A stretch of DNA of 64,000 nucleotides from Cordilura impudica. Its lineage: Eukaryota; Arthropoda; Insecta; Diptera; Scathophagidae. Positions 1-12,323 of this stretch are shown here, piece by piece. Numbering within the stretch: the stretch's first letter is position 1; each line of letters starts with the position of its first letter. Under the pieces are notes generated by a model. The model searched no databases. It was given only the letters and a program-made list of their open reading frames with translations, and was not told the DNA's origin. The stretch covers positions 250,990,858 through 251,054,857 of the forward strand of contig OY821519.1 of NCBI GenBank assembly GCA_963682025.1, in the 5' to 3' direction. Position numbers and translations under genes: made by a program.

Positions 1-340
1 AGATTGAGCTATTTTTTCTTTAAGGAAACAACACATTTTTTTTAATTTGTTTTATTTTCCTTTATTTTATATTAATTTATTTTATTTCATTCTACTTTAT
101 TTAATTTAATTTTATTTCATTTTATTGTGTTTCATTTTATTGCATTTTATTTTATTTTATTTTATTTATTTTATTTTATTTTATTTTATTTTATTTCAAT
201 TTATTTAATTTATTTTGTTTTATTTTAATTTATTTTATTTTATTTTATTTTTTTTTTAATTGCATGTAATTGTATTATATTTAATTTTATTGATTTTATT
301 TTATTGATTTTATATATTAATTTATTTATTTATATATACC
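1..340. repeat. (TTTTA)n low-complexity tract
   Basis: This is an A/T-only tract dominated by TTTTA and TTTAT pentamers. It sits next to the first copy of the 0.85-kb repeat, and similar T-rich or A-rich tails lie beside the other copies, so it may be the tail of that repeat unit. No coding sequence is seen. Confidence 0.8.
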
Positions 341-1010
341 CGCAACGAATTATTATTCTCACTCGCTTTCTATGATTCGCCCTAATAACCATTAAATACT
401 TTTAGATTCTTGCATTGAATAAACAAATAATAATGACATCTATCAAGACTAATTCTAATTAGTAAAGACACCAACCTCGATTTGTCAACAAATTGTGACT
501 GGGTTGTATTTTCATCTTATTTCTTTTCGCTACCGTATTCTTTTTATTAACGAACACGAGCAATAACTCAACGACAATTTTATATACACGACATTCAATG
601 AAACGATTGAAAAAATTTGCAAATTTTATTTGCTAAAATTATACCCGACCTTTGTAGATACCCACAAACTAAACACGTTTATTTTAATTATACAATGTAA
701 CTCTACACTTCTCACTACATTTTAACACATTTCACACATTTTTTATATCAATTTTTAGAAATTTATTGCATTAAGCAAAATTTTCGCGCCCGAATAATTC
801 AATGTTTTCTAATAAGACTAAAGAGGAGATAAAAAATAATGACAGATATGACGTAAGGAGAAGTATGTAGAAATAAAGTGTTGCCGCTATGTTGTAATTA
901 TATGGATGGAATTCTGAAGGAAATGGAAAACAGAAATTCTTGCTGTTTTTTAACAAAAACTTTTTTAATATAAAGGCCATATTTTGAATAATTTTTGTAC
1001 TTGCTTTTTA
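341..1010 (-). repeat. 0.85-kb repeat, unit A
   Basis: This is the first of five diverged copies of a repeat with a period near 0.85 kb. Recognisable landmarks are the block around GACTGGGTTGTATTTTCATC, the ATTATACCCGACCTTT block and the GCGCCCGA block. Strand is set by a conserved open frame of about 50 codons that reads on the minus strand here, near 771-900, and ends in a variant of the tail SSLVLLENIELFGREN. No transposase or reverse transcriptase is visible. It may be part of a satellite-like or terminal-repeat sequence; the class is unknown. Confidence 0.75.
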
Positions 1011-1059
1011 TTTAAAACATTTTTAAAATATGGGAAATCTGTTTATTTCTAAACCATTT

Positions 1060-1790
1060 TATTGGTTTTCTTTTCATTTTACTCTATTTTTATTTTATTT
1101 TATTAATTGTATTTATTTATTTATATATTTATATATTTATTCATTGATTTATTTCATATTTATTTATATAGCACTTGCAACAAATTATTATTTTAACAAT
1201 ATATTTTAACACTCGCTTTCTATGATTTCCTCTAGTACGTATAAAACTTCTGGATTCTTGTATTGAACAAGAGACTAATTAATAATGCCATCTGTCAAGA
1301 CTAATTCTAGTTATTAAAGACACAAACCTCGATTTGCCAACAAATTCTGACTGGGTTGTATTTTCATCTTATTTCTTTTCGCTACCGTATTCTTTTTTAT
1401 TAACGAACACGAATAATAACTCAACGATATTTTTATACACACGACATTCAACGAAACGATTGAAAAAATTTGCAAATTTTTATTTGCTAAAATTATACCC
1501 GACCTTTATCGATGCCGACAACTGAACACTTTTATTTTAATTATACAATATAACTTTACACTTTTCACTATATTTTAACACATTTTTTATATTAATTTTT
1601 AGAAATTTAATGCATCAACTAAATTTTAGCGCCCGATCAACTCAACGTTTTCTAACAAGACTAAAGAGGAGATGAAAATAATGGCGGATATAGTGAAAAA
1701 CGAAAATTTATGTAGAAGCAAAGCGTTGCCACTATGTGGCAGTGTTGTAATAACATTGAGGGCATTCAGAAAGAAGTGGAAAACAGCATC
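1060..1790 (-). repeat. 0.85-kb repeat, unit B
   Basis: This is the second copy, in direct orientation to unit A, about 850 bp downstream by the shared GACTGGGTTGTATTTTCATC block. The minus-strand frame is open across the conserved block, as in the other copies, and ends at a TAA just after the GATCGGGCGC sequence. Similarity stops near 1785, close to the equivalent breakpoint of unit C. Confidence 0.75.
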
Positions 1791-3590
1791 CAGCCCAGTA
1801 ATGAAAAATTATATTGAAATATATTTCAAATAGATATTTGATTTTGAGAATACGCTTCAAAATATATTACAACAACAGTCAACGGTGAAGAAATTCATTC
1901 TCAGAAATTAACGTTTAGCATTCCCGCAATGACAGGTTGCATATTATATTTTCTAGTTTACGAAATTCTAAGACTGTCATTTAATACAGATCGAGACTGG
2001 TAGTTTAGGAAAATTAAAGCCAGCAAGGAGACTTATTTATGACTAAAAAATGGCCATAAAAAAAATAAAACTGATTTTTACGAATTCCATAGAATTTTTC
2101 TTGGCTTGAATCTAATGGTCTTTGGCAAGCCGAATCTGAAATTAGAATTTCTGCATCATATCAGGTTTTTGCTAAGAGTTTCTCCACCACTGTAGGTGAA
2201 TTGATTTAATTATTATAATATATTATTTTTTATGGAATTTTTATTTAATAATAAAAAGTTATATGACTGAAAGTATTAATATAAAAATCACCTGGTATTA
2301 CTTAAGAAAATCTTTTTAAGATTTAGACCTTTTTTCTTAAAGTCATTAAACACAGATCCACAATACATAAAACTAACTTACAAAACATAAGGTACAATCA
2401 AGTATGCAAAATGAGATTTTCAGTTTTTTAACTATCAGAGTATTAAATGAAATTTTTTCAATTTATTTATTCAATAACATAGCCAAAAAAAAAAAAACAG
2501 AAAAATCATTTACATTTTGTAATTAACACATAACTTATTAAAATTCATTAGCACATAAAGCTTACATATATAAAAACATTTTAGAACTTTGCATTTTGAT
2601 TTGCCAGAGTATTCTGACTATAAATGTAAAAAAGGGAGCGCAGTGTTAGAGTTCGTTTGATCGCTAACCCTTTCGTAAGTTCTATCTAAGCAAAAAAAAA
2701 ACACACTTTATGTATTTACGTTTTCCTTTAACTGAGATTGAACTACATTACATTATAACTACGGTTGGGTAACCCAGCATACAATTTTCTCTGTGAAATT
2801 TACATTCTTATTATATTTTTACTCCAAAATCAAGTAAGCTTACCTTGGTGCAATTGAAGTGTGGCTTTTTCCCTCTATTTATTTTTATTTAGATTATTGC
2901 GAATGAACAATGTGTCTAAAACCCGTATGTGGAAATAACAATATTTTCCTTTTTTTATTTAACAATGCAAACTGGCTGATTTTTTAAAGAAATTTACGGA
3001 ATTTTTTGCGAAAAACTTTCTCAAAACTTTTTCCCGGTACACACTTGCATTTTTCTATAAAAAAAAATGATATTTTGTAAGATTTCATACAAACAAACTT
3101 TAGTTGTTAGCTTTGTTCTAACTTTTTATATATTTTTTTAACAATTTTCAACACAAATGAATTTTTTCATCAATTTTTCTCCATATTACACTTTTTGATC
3201 TTCACGAAACGACTGCTAAAAGAAAACTGGAAACATTTTTTTGTAAAATGTAAACAAATGAATTGGCAGGGCGCTTCAGAGAAATTATTTAGAAAATGTA
3301 CACATGATCTCAAACCGAACAATAAAGACTAGAAATTTAACCCTTAACATATTTTTTTAATTTGAATATACTTCTATTTTTGTAGGACCATATTTAACGG
3401 CTAATTTTTATACTTTTAATTTAAACTATTGAATAAATTTAACAGTTTATATATTAACACATTTCTTAATATTTTTTTTTTTTAACAAATTTTATTTTTT
3501 TTATACTTTGTTACAACAATTTTTTTTTTACATTTGGGTAATTTATTTATTTTTTAATATTTAATTTTATTTTTTATTTTGTTTTATTTT
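1791..3590. other. Spacer between inverted repeat blocks; no gene seen
   Basis: No convincing coding region was found. The part at about 1990-2300 contains blocks that recur, diverged, around 14000-14110 in inverted orientation (the AATTCAC...TATAATATATTATT segment with the nearby ACCAGGT word) and at 14990-15090 in direct orientation (the AAAAATGGCCAT block followed by TTTTTACG). It is probably a dispersed repeat of unknown class. The rest is AT-rich sequence with long T and A runs. Confidence 0.5.
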
Positions 3591-3985
3591 TATACCATCC
3601 ACATCACTGTGCAGAAGGTCCATATGGCCGTCCGTCTATCTGTCTGTCTGTCTCTCGTTCGCAAAATAAACCAATTATCTGGCAAAAAGTTAGAATAATA
3701 ATGTTTTTGATTATTTCGAGCAGGTTTATATTTAAAATGGGGTAATTTGGGTATCATTGTGCCAGGATTTGACTTCAAATATCGAGAAACCAGCAAAAAA
3801 AAATTCTAAAAATTCAGTGTATTGGTTGTAGTAATTTTGTATTAAATTTATCAAATTGTCTACTTAAATATGTTGAATACATTTGTTCTACAAAGTACTA
3901 CAAGTCGAGATACTAATATAAACGTAAAACTCAGGTGGATGGTATCAAAGATTCGGCATAGCCGAATGTAACAATCTTACTTTTT
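3591..3985 (+). mobile_element. DINE-1/mini-me-like non-autonomous element
   Basis: The element opens with TATACCATCCAC and near its end carries the inverse GTGGATGGTAT, an 11-bp subterminal inverted repeat. A GTCC/GTCT microsatellite lies at about 3629-3652. Close to the 3' end is a hairpin, ATTCGGCATAGCCGAAT, at 3951-3967, followed by a tail ending in CTTACTTTTTT. Subterminal inverted repeats, a (GTCY)n tract and a 3' hairpin are the described hallmarks of dipteran mini-me and DINE-1/Helentron-type elements. No coding capacity is seen. Confidence 0.7.
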
Positions 3986-4059
3986 TATTTCGATTTTTTT
4001 TTTTTAGTTTCACTTTATATTATTTTTATTTCATTTATATATTTTTTCTGAAAATCAAA

Positions 4060-4870
4060 TATTTCAACATGAATACAATATACCACTACAGGCCTTTTTG
4101 CTTTTTTCATTTTCTTCTGAATGCCCTCAATGTCAATACAACACTGCCACATAGTGGCAACGCTTTGCTTCTACATAAATTTTCGTTTTATACAATATCC
4201 GCCATTATTATCATCTCCCCTTTAGTCTTATTAGAAAAAGTTGAGTTGATCGGGCGCGAAAATTTGCTGATGCAGTAAATTTCTAAAAATTAATATAAAA
4301 AATGTGTGAAATGTGTTAAAATATAGTGAAAAGTGTAGAGTTATATTGTATAATTAAAATAAACGTGTTTAATTGTCGGTATCTATAAAGGTCGGGTATA
4401 ATTTTAGCAAATAAAAATTTGCAAAATTTTCAATCGTTTCATTGAATGTCGTGTGTATAAAATTGTCGTTGAGTTATTGTTCGTGTTCGTTAATAAAAAA
4501 AAATTCGGTAACGAAAAGAAATAAGATGAAAATACAACCCAGTCACAATTTGTTGCCAAATCTAGGGTGGTGTCTTTACTAAATAAAAATATGCTTGATA
4601 GATGGCATTATAAATAAGTCTTTTGTTCTATACAAGAATTCAGAAAGCGAATCATAGAAAGCGAGTGTTAAGATATATTGTTAAAACAATAATTTGTTGC
4701 GAGTGCTATATAAATAAATATAAAAATAGATCAATAAATATATATATAAATAAATAAATACAATTAATAAAATAAAATGAAATGAAGCAATAAAAATTAA
4801 AATAAAAATAATCAATAAAATAGTTTAGAAATAGATTTCCCATATTATAAAAAAGTTTTAGGTAAATAAA
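4060..4870 (+). repeat. 0.85-kb repeat, unit C
   Basis: This is the third copy, inverted relative to units A and B. A frame is open on the plus strand from about 4069 to 4278 and includes TTLPHSGNALLLHKFSF followed by LVLLEKVELIGREN. The unit ends in an A/T-only tract of AAATA words, the inverse of the tract beside units A and B. Confidence 0.75.
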
Positions 4871-5600
4871 AACAAGTACAAAAATTATTGAAAATATGTA
4901 TAGCCTTTATATTAAAAAAGTTTTTGTTCAAAATACCAGCCGTATTGCTATTTTCTATTTCCTTCAGAATTCCCTCTATATAATTACAACATTGCCACAT
5001 AGTGGCAACACTTTATTTCTACATAAATTTTCGTTTTGTACTATATCCGCCATTATTATCATCTCCTCTTTAGTCGTATTAGAAAACGTTGAGTTGATCG
5101 GGCGCGAATATTGTTAATGCAGTAAATTTCTAAAAATTAATATAAAAAATGTGTGAAATGTGTTAAAATCTAGTGAAAAGTGTAGAGTTATATTGTATAA
5201 TTAAAATAAACGTGTGTAGTTGTCGGTATCTATAAAGGTCGGGCATAATTTTAGCAAATAAAAATTTGCAAATTTTTCAATCGTTTCATTGAATGTCGTG
5301 TGTATGAAATTGTCGTCGAGTTATTGTTCGTGTTCGTTAATAAAAAGAATACGGTAGCGAAAAGAAATAAGATAAAAATACAACCAGTCACAATTTGTTG
5401 GCAAATCTAGGTTGGTGTCTTTACTAAATAGAAATATGCTTGATAGATGGCATTATAAATAAGTCTTGTTCAATACAAGAATTCAGAAAACGAATCATAG
5501 AAAGCGAGTGTTAAGATATATTGTTAAAATAATAATTTGTTGCGAGTGTTATATAAATAAATATAAAAATAGATCAATAAATATATATATAAATAAATAA
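4871..5600 (+). repeat. 0.85-kb repeat, unit D
   Basis: This is the fourth copy, in direct tandem with unit C (period about 846 bp by the shared CAGTCACAATTTGTTG block). The conserved frame reads TTLPHSGNTLFLHKFSF and then LVVLENVELIGRE. The A/T tail is cut by the inverted-repeat element that starts at about 5607. Confidence 0.75.
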
Positions 5601-5606
5601 AGGCTT

Positions 5607-7214
5607 AAGTCTCGTTTAGGTGCACCTCTCCGATCCGTTCCAAATTTTCACCACTCGGTCCACTTCTTAATGCGATTTTTTTTTGCCGGAACCCCATATT
5701 TCCCGAGTTATAGACCTCCAAAGTTTTGACATTGATTTCGATATAACTTGAACAATTCCAATCGGACTTTAGCAATATATATATCATATGAAAGCTTATT
5801 GAAGTACCTTTAATTTGATATCAAAAAGTTCGAAATCCATTAACCCATTATGGACCAAAATAATTTTCTTTCTTTTTAGGATGCAGTTTTTTGTAAATAA
5901 TTCATTTTATTTCAATAAAACGCTATTACAACAACAAAATATATGTTAATTAGTACATTCATAGGATTAACAGCTTTTATTTAAGATATTGTTTGACCTT
6001 TTAACCCTTTGTAATCCGGAGATATTAGGGGTACAACTTTGTATTTTTTATTGCACAAATAACAAAAAACCATAACACTAAAAACAACACTTTCTTACAA
6101 AATTCGATTTTACAATTCTAACTAGAAATTGAAATTTTTTTTGCTACATACATATTTTGTCCTCTTAACCCCTCCAGGACCGAAGATATTATTGACTTTT
6201 AATGAGACTATTATGAAAATTTTGTTGGAAAATTCCCTTGTGACGTACGCAGAAAAACTTTATTCAGCGAAGCCACCTGCCGTGTCCTACTGGAGGAGAA
6301 AACCCTTAAGCGCGGCCGCAGGCCGCCACGCAGAAAAACTTTTGTATGCAAAGCCAGATTTCAATACTTAACTTTAGTGTCTCCGGGAAGACATAAGACA
6401 AGATAAAGCTATCATGGCCTTATCTCACATGGTATTAAAGCATCCCCTCATTTCTTCTCCGCCCTATTATGAAAATTTTGTTGGGAAATTCCCTTGTGAC
6501 GTACGCAGAAAAACTTTATTCAGCGATGCCACCTGCCGTGTCCTACTGGAGGAGAAAACCCTTAAGAGCGGCCGCCACGCAGAAAAACTTTAGTATGCGA
6601 AGCCAAATTTCAATACTTAACTTTAGTGTCTCCGGGAAGACATAAGACAAGATAAAGCCATCATGGCCTTATCTCACATGCTATTAAAGCATACCCTCAT
6701 TTCTTCTCCGTCCTATTATGAAAATTTTGTTTTAAAAATCACGCGATTTTCATAACCCCCAAATCAATATTAACACTTCAAAAAAACAACAACAATTAAG
6801 AGTCAAAAAGTCATAATAGACACCAAAAAATAGCTTGTGATCCCTACTTTTATTGTAAATGTGCAAATACATACCTTATATACGTAATTTCGTCTGATAA
6901 TTACAGCTTTTCACAAAAAACTCTTTACCAAAAATGCACAATCTTGAATAGGTTCACAATGGGTTAAAGGATTTCGAACTTTTTTACTTTGAAATAAAGG
7001 CAATTTAATAAGCTTTCAAATGATACATATATTGCTCAAATCCGATAAGAATTATTCAAGTTATATCGAAATCAATGTCAAAACTTTGGAGGTCCATAAC
7101 TCGGAAAATATGGGTTTCCGCCAAAAAAAAAATTTTTCTTATAAATCACCTCAAATACCCCTATTTCCAAAAAAAAAAAAAAAAAAATCGGGGTGGTGCA
7201 CCTAAACGAGACTT
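5607..7214. mobile_element. 1.6-kb element with long terminal inverted repeats
   Basis: The outer 20 bases, AAGTCTCGTTTAGGTGCACC at 5607-5626, recur exactly inverted at 7195-7214. Similarity continues inward for roughly 200-250 bp on each side, including a TTGACATTGATTTCGATATA block and its inverse. The interior holds a 250-bp tandem duplication and no intact coding sequence, so this is a non-autonomous foldback-type or MITE-like element. It lies at the junction of repeat units D and E. Some unit sequence, including the part preceding ATTTCCCATATTATAAAAAAG, is missing at the insertion point. Confidence 0.8.
6208..6730. repeat. ~250-bp tandem duplication inside the TIR element
   Basis: The segment from TTATGAAAATTTTGTTGG at about 6211 recurs at 6467 and begins a third time at 6716, giving periods of about 256 and 249 bp. 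Each full copy carries the block GACGTACGCAGAAAAACTTT and a locally GC-rich GCGGCCGC sequence. The two copies are nearly identical apart from a short deletion in the GC-rich part, which suggests a recent duplication. Confidence 0.85.
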
Positions 7215-7887
7215 GTTCCGATTTCCCATATTATAAAAAAGTTTTGGGTAAATAAAAACAAGTACCAAAATTATTGAAAATATGTATAGCCTTTATATTA
7301 AAAAGTTTTCCTTCAGAATTCCCTCTATATAATTACAACATTACCACGTAGTGGCAACACTTTATTTCTACATAAATTTTCGTTTTATACTATATCCGCC
7401 ATTATTATCTCCTCTTTAGTCTTATTAGAAAACGTTGAGTTGATCGGGCGCGAATATTGTTGATGCAGTAAATTTCTAAAAATTAATATAAAAAATGTGT
7501 GAAATGTGTTAAAATCTAGTGAAAAGTGTAGAGTTATATTGTATAATTAAAATAAACGTGTGTAGTTGTCGGTATCTATAAAGGTCGGGCATAATTTTAG
7601 CAAATAAAAATTTGCAAATTTTTCCAATCGTTTCATTGAATACCGTTTTTATAAAATTGTCGTTGAGTTATTGTTCGTGTTCGTTAATAAAAAGAATACG
7701 GTAGCGAAAAGAAAGAAAATTAAAATACAAACCAGTCACAATTTGTTGGCAAATCGAGGTTGGTGTCTTTACTAAATAGAAATAGGCTTGATAGATGGCA
7801 TTATTAATTGTTTATTCAATACAAGCATCTAGGAGTATTTTATGGGAATTAGGGCGAATCATAGAGCGTGTGATAAATATATATCTA
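7215..7887 (+). repeat. 0.85-kb repeat, unit E
   Basis: This is the fifth copy, in the same orientation as C and D. Relative to D it lacks three bases in the ATTATTATCATCTCC block, which keeps the conserved frame open. It is broken in its A/T tail by the pogo-type element beginning at 7888. Confidence 0.7.
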
Positions 7888-9812
7888 CAGCGCAAGCTCG
7901 ATTTTCGCGACTAATTAAAAACCAGATCTGTCGCGAAAACTGAATTTTCGCCATAACAGAACCCAAATTTTTATTGAAAAAATTTATGTAATTTTTAAAA
8001 TTAGAATTGTTTTTTTTAACATTTTTAAAGAAATTGCTTTTTTTAGCAAATTATTTTTTAAAATAACAGCTGAATCACGTATTTTATAAAGTTCTGTTGT
8101 CGGCTTATCATTTTCCAAAGCCCATCGTATGCATATGTTTATCGATGTTATAGCATCGTCCACTTTAATTTTGTTTTCTTCATAACCACTATCGTGTAAA
8201 TCCTCCATTTTCTTATCTAATAACTCCATTTGCTCCTCATTACTTTCCACGTGAAATTCTTCTTGAATCCAGTTGTTTATGTCAGCATTCTTGAAAATAT
8301 GTTCCGTACTAATTTGAGCTACAAGTGTACGAATAGTTGAAATATCTTCGTTTTCTTCTTGAATTATAAAATATTTAAGGGCATGTTATCCTCTTCACTC
8401 CATTCACTACCGAATTCGAGCAACACGTTCCAGGATTTTTGAATATTGGACACTGATATTTTATCCCAGGACGTAGCTAGAATCTGAACTGCATTTTTGA
8501 TATTGAAGTTTTTTAGTTTGAGCTCCAAATTTGTTCCCTTCTCGCCAAGCAAGTTTATAAATTAATTTAACCAAGTTGATAACGTTTTAATCTAACGGTT
8601 GAATAAGCACAGTGTAATTGGGTGGTAGATTCGTTGCTATAATTAAACTGTCATCACTTTTTAGTTCCTCAACTGGGTAACACGTCGCGTTATCAAAAAG
8701 CAAAACTGCTTTTTGCGGCAGACCTTTTGAAGCCAAAAATTCATAAAAAATTTTTACTTATGAACTACTTTTACTAATTGGTGAAAACTAACTTAAATAC
8801 GTGAGGAACAAATTCGTGATAGAACCACTCCTTGAATATAAATGATGTCATCCAGGCGTTATTACTGGAATTGTATATTACAGGATTATTTACAAAGCAT
8901 TGAAAGGCGCGTGGGTTTTTCGATTTTCCAACAACCAACAATTTCAGTTTGTCTGTGGCATTCGCATTTGAACAGGGCAAAAAATTATTCGCTCATTACA
9001 TATTTTTCTTCCGGGAGCCGTTTTCTCATTACATGTGACAAGAGTGTGAATTGGAAGCACTCTATAATATAAACCGGATTCGTCGGGAGTGTAGATTTGG
9101 TGAAGAGTCAACCGATGCTCATCAACGTAATCCTTAAACTCTTTCACAAATGGATCAATAAGATGAGGTTTCGAAGACAATTTCTCGCCCGTAATGTTTA
9201 AAAATCTAATTACATGCCGACGTTTAAATTACTTCAATTATCCTTCACTGGCATTGAAATCTGAATTGGTTTGATAAATTTTGGAATACAAATAACTGGC
9301 TTTTGATCGTAAAATCTCTGCTGATATTGGAACTTTTTCCCCTTTGTTTTACAAACCACTTATAAAGCATTTTTTCCAATCTTGGGTACTCAGCTTTTTT
9401 TAAGGCGCAACGTTTGCCAGGGCTACTTTCTGTTGTACGTACGAACTTTTTTAATGAAGACTTTTGCAACTTGCAATTCACGCAAATTGAATTTGTGGAA
9501 TCTCCACGTTAAAATTTTTTCAAAATCTCTAATTTTTCAGAAACCGTTGGTTTTAAATGACACGAATAAACTGACAAAATTGAAGATCAAAATCATCCAA
9601 AAAGGTTAATATACCAAAATACGGGGATTTCCCTTTTTTTTGGTTATAGCCATTATAATAAAATTTAGAAAACAGATACATAAAAGTCGCGAACATGGAA
9701 CCCGTTTTTCGTAAACTGTCGCGATTATATTTCCTGCAATGTTAAAATGTAAGCCGTCGCGATAACCGGGCCGTCGCGATAATGGGTAGTCGCGCATACC
9801 GAGCTTGCACTG
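7888..9812 (-). mobile_element. Decayed pogo/Tigger-type transposon
   Basis: The element is bounded by inverted ends, CAGCGCAAGCTCG on the left and CGAGCTTGCACTG on the right, each flanked by the dinucleotide TA. CAG-type ends with TA target duplication are typical of the pogo/Tigger branch of the Tc1/mariner superfamily. TCGCGA words recur near both ends. The length is 1,925 bp. The transposase reads on the minus strand in broken pieces. The surrounding repeat-unit E tail continues after the right end as A/T-rich sequence. Confidence 0.88.
7984..9481 (-). pseudogene. Pogo/Tigger-family transposase remnant
   Basis: In coding order (descending coordinates) there is an N-terminal basic DNA-binding part around 9481-9245, with KFVRTTESSPGKRCALKKAE followed by MLYKWFVKQRGKS, resembling the helix-turn-helix/CENP-B part of jerky and Tigger proteins. 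The DDE catalytic core follows at about 9180-8800: TPDESGLYYRVLP contains the first acidic residue, then EKTAPGRKICNERI and, in another frame, KLKLLVVGKSKNPRAFQCF. Around 8552-8364 is a C-terminal piece with WDKISVSNIQKSWNVLL. The pieces lie in different frames, so the gene is dead. Only relic status is supported. Confidence 0.85.
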
Positions 9813-10134
9813 TATATAAATAAATATATAAAAATAAATAAATATATAAATAAAATAAATAAATACATAAAAAAAATAAATAAATATATAAAGAAAATAA
9901 ATAAATATATAAATAAAATAAATAATAAAATAATATTAAATAAAATAAAGTGAAAATCAAGTGAAATAAAAGAAATTTAAAAATAAAATAATTTAAAAAA
10001 TAATCATTTCAAATATTTAAAAAAAATTTTAATTATAAAAATGTATAAAAATATTTTAAAGAAATTTAATGAAAATATGGCTTTTAGTTAAAAAATTTTT
10101 TTTTATTAAAAAAAATAAAAAAAATTAATATATA
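9813..10134. other. A/T-rich tract, probably remainder of repeat unit E
   Basis: The sequence is made almost only of A and T with many AAATAAAT words. It ends in a stretch resembling the GAAAATATG...TTTATATTAAAAAAG start of another 0.85-kb unit. No gene is seen. Confidence 0.5.
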
Positions 10135-10639
10135 TGGGAATTTCCAGGATCGCGAACGGGACATTCGTACGCTTTCAAGTTTAAAAAAAAGTATGAAAAC
10201 ATAAAAAATTTTTAAGCTCTTTTTAAATGTTTAATTGCATTTCAGTACCACTATTTTTGAGTGAAAAATACAAATTGTACAACTCTAACATTCTCAAAAT
10301 ACGTTAAAAAAACATATCATTGCGAACGGGACAAAAAATGGGTCATTTTTGCCAGTATGTGGAATAATTTAAAAATTAGCGACTTTAGTCGTATTTTTTA
10401 GGAGTAAAATTTGTTTGAATATAATAGAATAATAAAGCTTGCTTTATAAAGTTATTCCTTTCAAACACCTTCAATTGTTATTTTTTAAAAAACATTTGTA
10501 ACTTTTGCGAACGGGACATCGCGAACGGGATATAATTACAAAAATTTTTTTTCTAGTCTTTTCTTTTTATTACATACTAAAAAAAATAAACATATTTCAA
10601 GTAAAAGAAACAAAATATAATAATATATCAAGATAATTG

Positions 10640-12323
10640 CGAAATTTTCAGCTTTAAAAAAATTGCCGTTTCAGCTACATGTACTGCAAAATTTTCATCG
10701 CAGCAGATCCAATAAAGCTTGCGGATACCGGTTAAATTTGGTACATTATTCCATTTTTCTGTCAAAAAGGAGGCTCTTTAATACAGCTGTCATCCACATA
10801 TAAAATTTTAATTCCTTTAATGTGTTGCACTGCACATTTATAAAAATCCAATGCGTTGTTTAAACAAATATTTTTGGTTTTGGTCAGCTGCCAAATTTTT
10901 CGTTTTATTACGGCTTCAACGCCATCGACTGCACCTTTTCCGTGCGAAGTTGCGAAATAGTTCCACTGAATTATTTCGCATCCAAATTGAGTGATAAAGT
11001 CTGATAGACTGTAAATTATAAAATTTTTTTTTTTTTTGAATTGAGAACTACTGCCGTTTGAAAATATGAATATTTTTTAAAACTGCCCGTGTTCTTTCTT
11101 GATTTGATCAACTATTTTTGTTAAAAAAATATAAACATCAATCTTGCTATGTTTCAAGCTATTACTAATAACAGCATAGGCTTGAATATTTTTAACAGTC
11201 CACGCGACGCAAGTAAAAATTGAAACTTGGTTGTAGCTAAAATGCGCGCTTTGTATTTCGTTTTAAAAGACAAGCCTATAATTTTCGGCAAAATCTATTT
11301 GTAATACCAGCTCGCCTTCTTTTAAATTATTTTTTGTGATATCAAAGTGATTTTGTTGGGCTCTCTTAACAAAAAAAATGTTGTTTGAATAATGGGAGCT
11401 GCACTTCTACCTCATGAATTAAATCGGAAAACGGAGCAACAGTGTCTGTTAAAGTTATTCTGTCTTCAACTTTCCTCCAATGTTTCCATTTTATATTTTC
11501 ATACATTTGTCTAAAATGGGCAAGGGGTACCATGTTATTTTTCAAATCAGTTATACACTTTTTGCAACGGTTTGACATGCAATTTTCATTTCCAATGACG
11601 CAACAAACAGATTCCAAAAAGTTTTGATGGCCACCAGGAAATGATTTTATAATTTGAGACCAACCATCTAATAAAAAAACAAAAATTGGCATGATGAACG
11701 CAGACACACATGTTATGTGGCATTTTACTGGATAGCTGAACATGGTTTGGCCGACATTATTAGAATGTTGTTTTACTAACAGGTTCGCCAGTACATTCTT
11801 TTTTATAAATTTCATATGCTTCTGCCACCGTTATTAACATAAAACGCTTAGAAATAACTTCTCCATCTACGATTAGTGTGTCCTTTCTGCCAGCAGACTG
11901 AATGCTAATATCACTACAAAGAAAAAAATTGTTGACTTCATTTATTGCCGTTTTCGCTCCAACTTTTTCAGTAAGAGGTTCATCAAAATTTACTGTTTCA
12001 ACATATTTTAAAAATAAAGCTTTAACATTCTTCGCTCTTTTATCAGCTACCCGGGGCAATGCAATTTCTGCCTTCTTTAGAGCTTTTCCAAAACTTTGCT
12101 TGTTGTTATAGGGTGTGGAGCTAATTTTTTCTTCATTTGCTTTATATTTTATTCTTTCGCGGCTCCTTTGTTTCCTTATGCGTTCCTTTTTCCGTATGTT
12201 TTTACGTACTTTCTCATTATTCTCTGCCAATTGTCTGGGTTTTGAGCGATGTTTTTTCATCCTCTCTGCCGCTTTCTCTTGGTACTTCTTGTTCTTGTCT
12301 GCATCGCTGTAAATTCTTTCCAT
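10640..12323 (-). pseudogene. DDE-type transposase remnant, family unnamed
   Basis: In coding order: an N-terminal highly charged part (12323-11760) begins MERIYSDADKNKKYQEKAAE and is rich in K, R and E, then has IALPRVADKRAKNVKALFLK. After a frame change at about 11800 comes a cysteine-bearing part with KCHITCVSAF and CCVIGNENCMSNRCKKC, a likely metal-binding segment. Further down, near 11310-11210, is LQIDFAENY, a TAA stop, then NEIQSAHFSYNQVSIFTCVAW. Near 11050-10880 are SNGSSSQFKN-like and ATSHGKGAVDGVEA segments. These look like the acidic catalytic blocks of a transposase family seen as multicopy uncharacterised proteins in arthropods and cnidarians. I cannot assign a superfamily name. 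Stops and frame changes show it is dead. Confidence 0.65.

Noticed and set aside
1060..5600. 0.85-kb units as LTRs of one retrotransposon
   Set aside because: No TG...CA ends, polypurine tract or reverse-transcriptase frame was found between them, and copies B and C are inverted relative to each other.
9742..9960. A 72-codon frame with YIYLF repeats
   Set aside because: It is the translation of an A/T-only AAATA-type repeat beside the pogo element.
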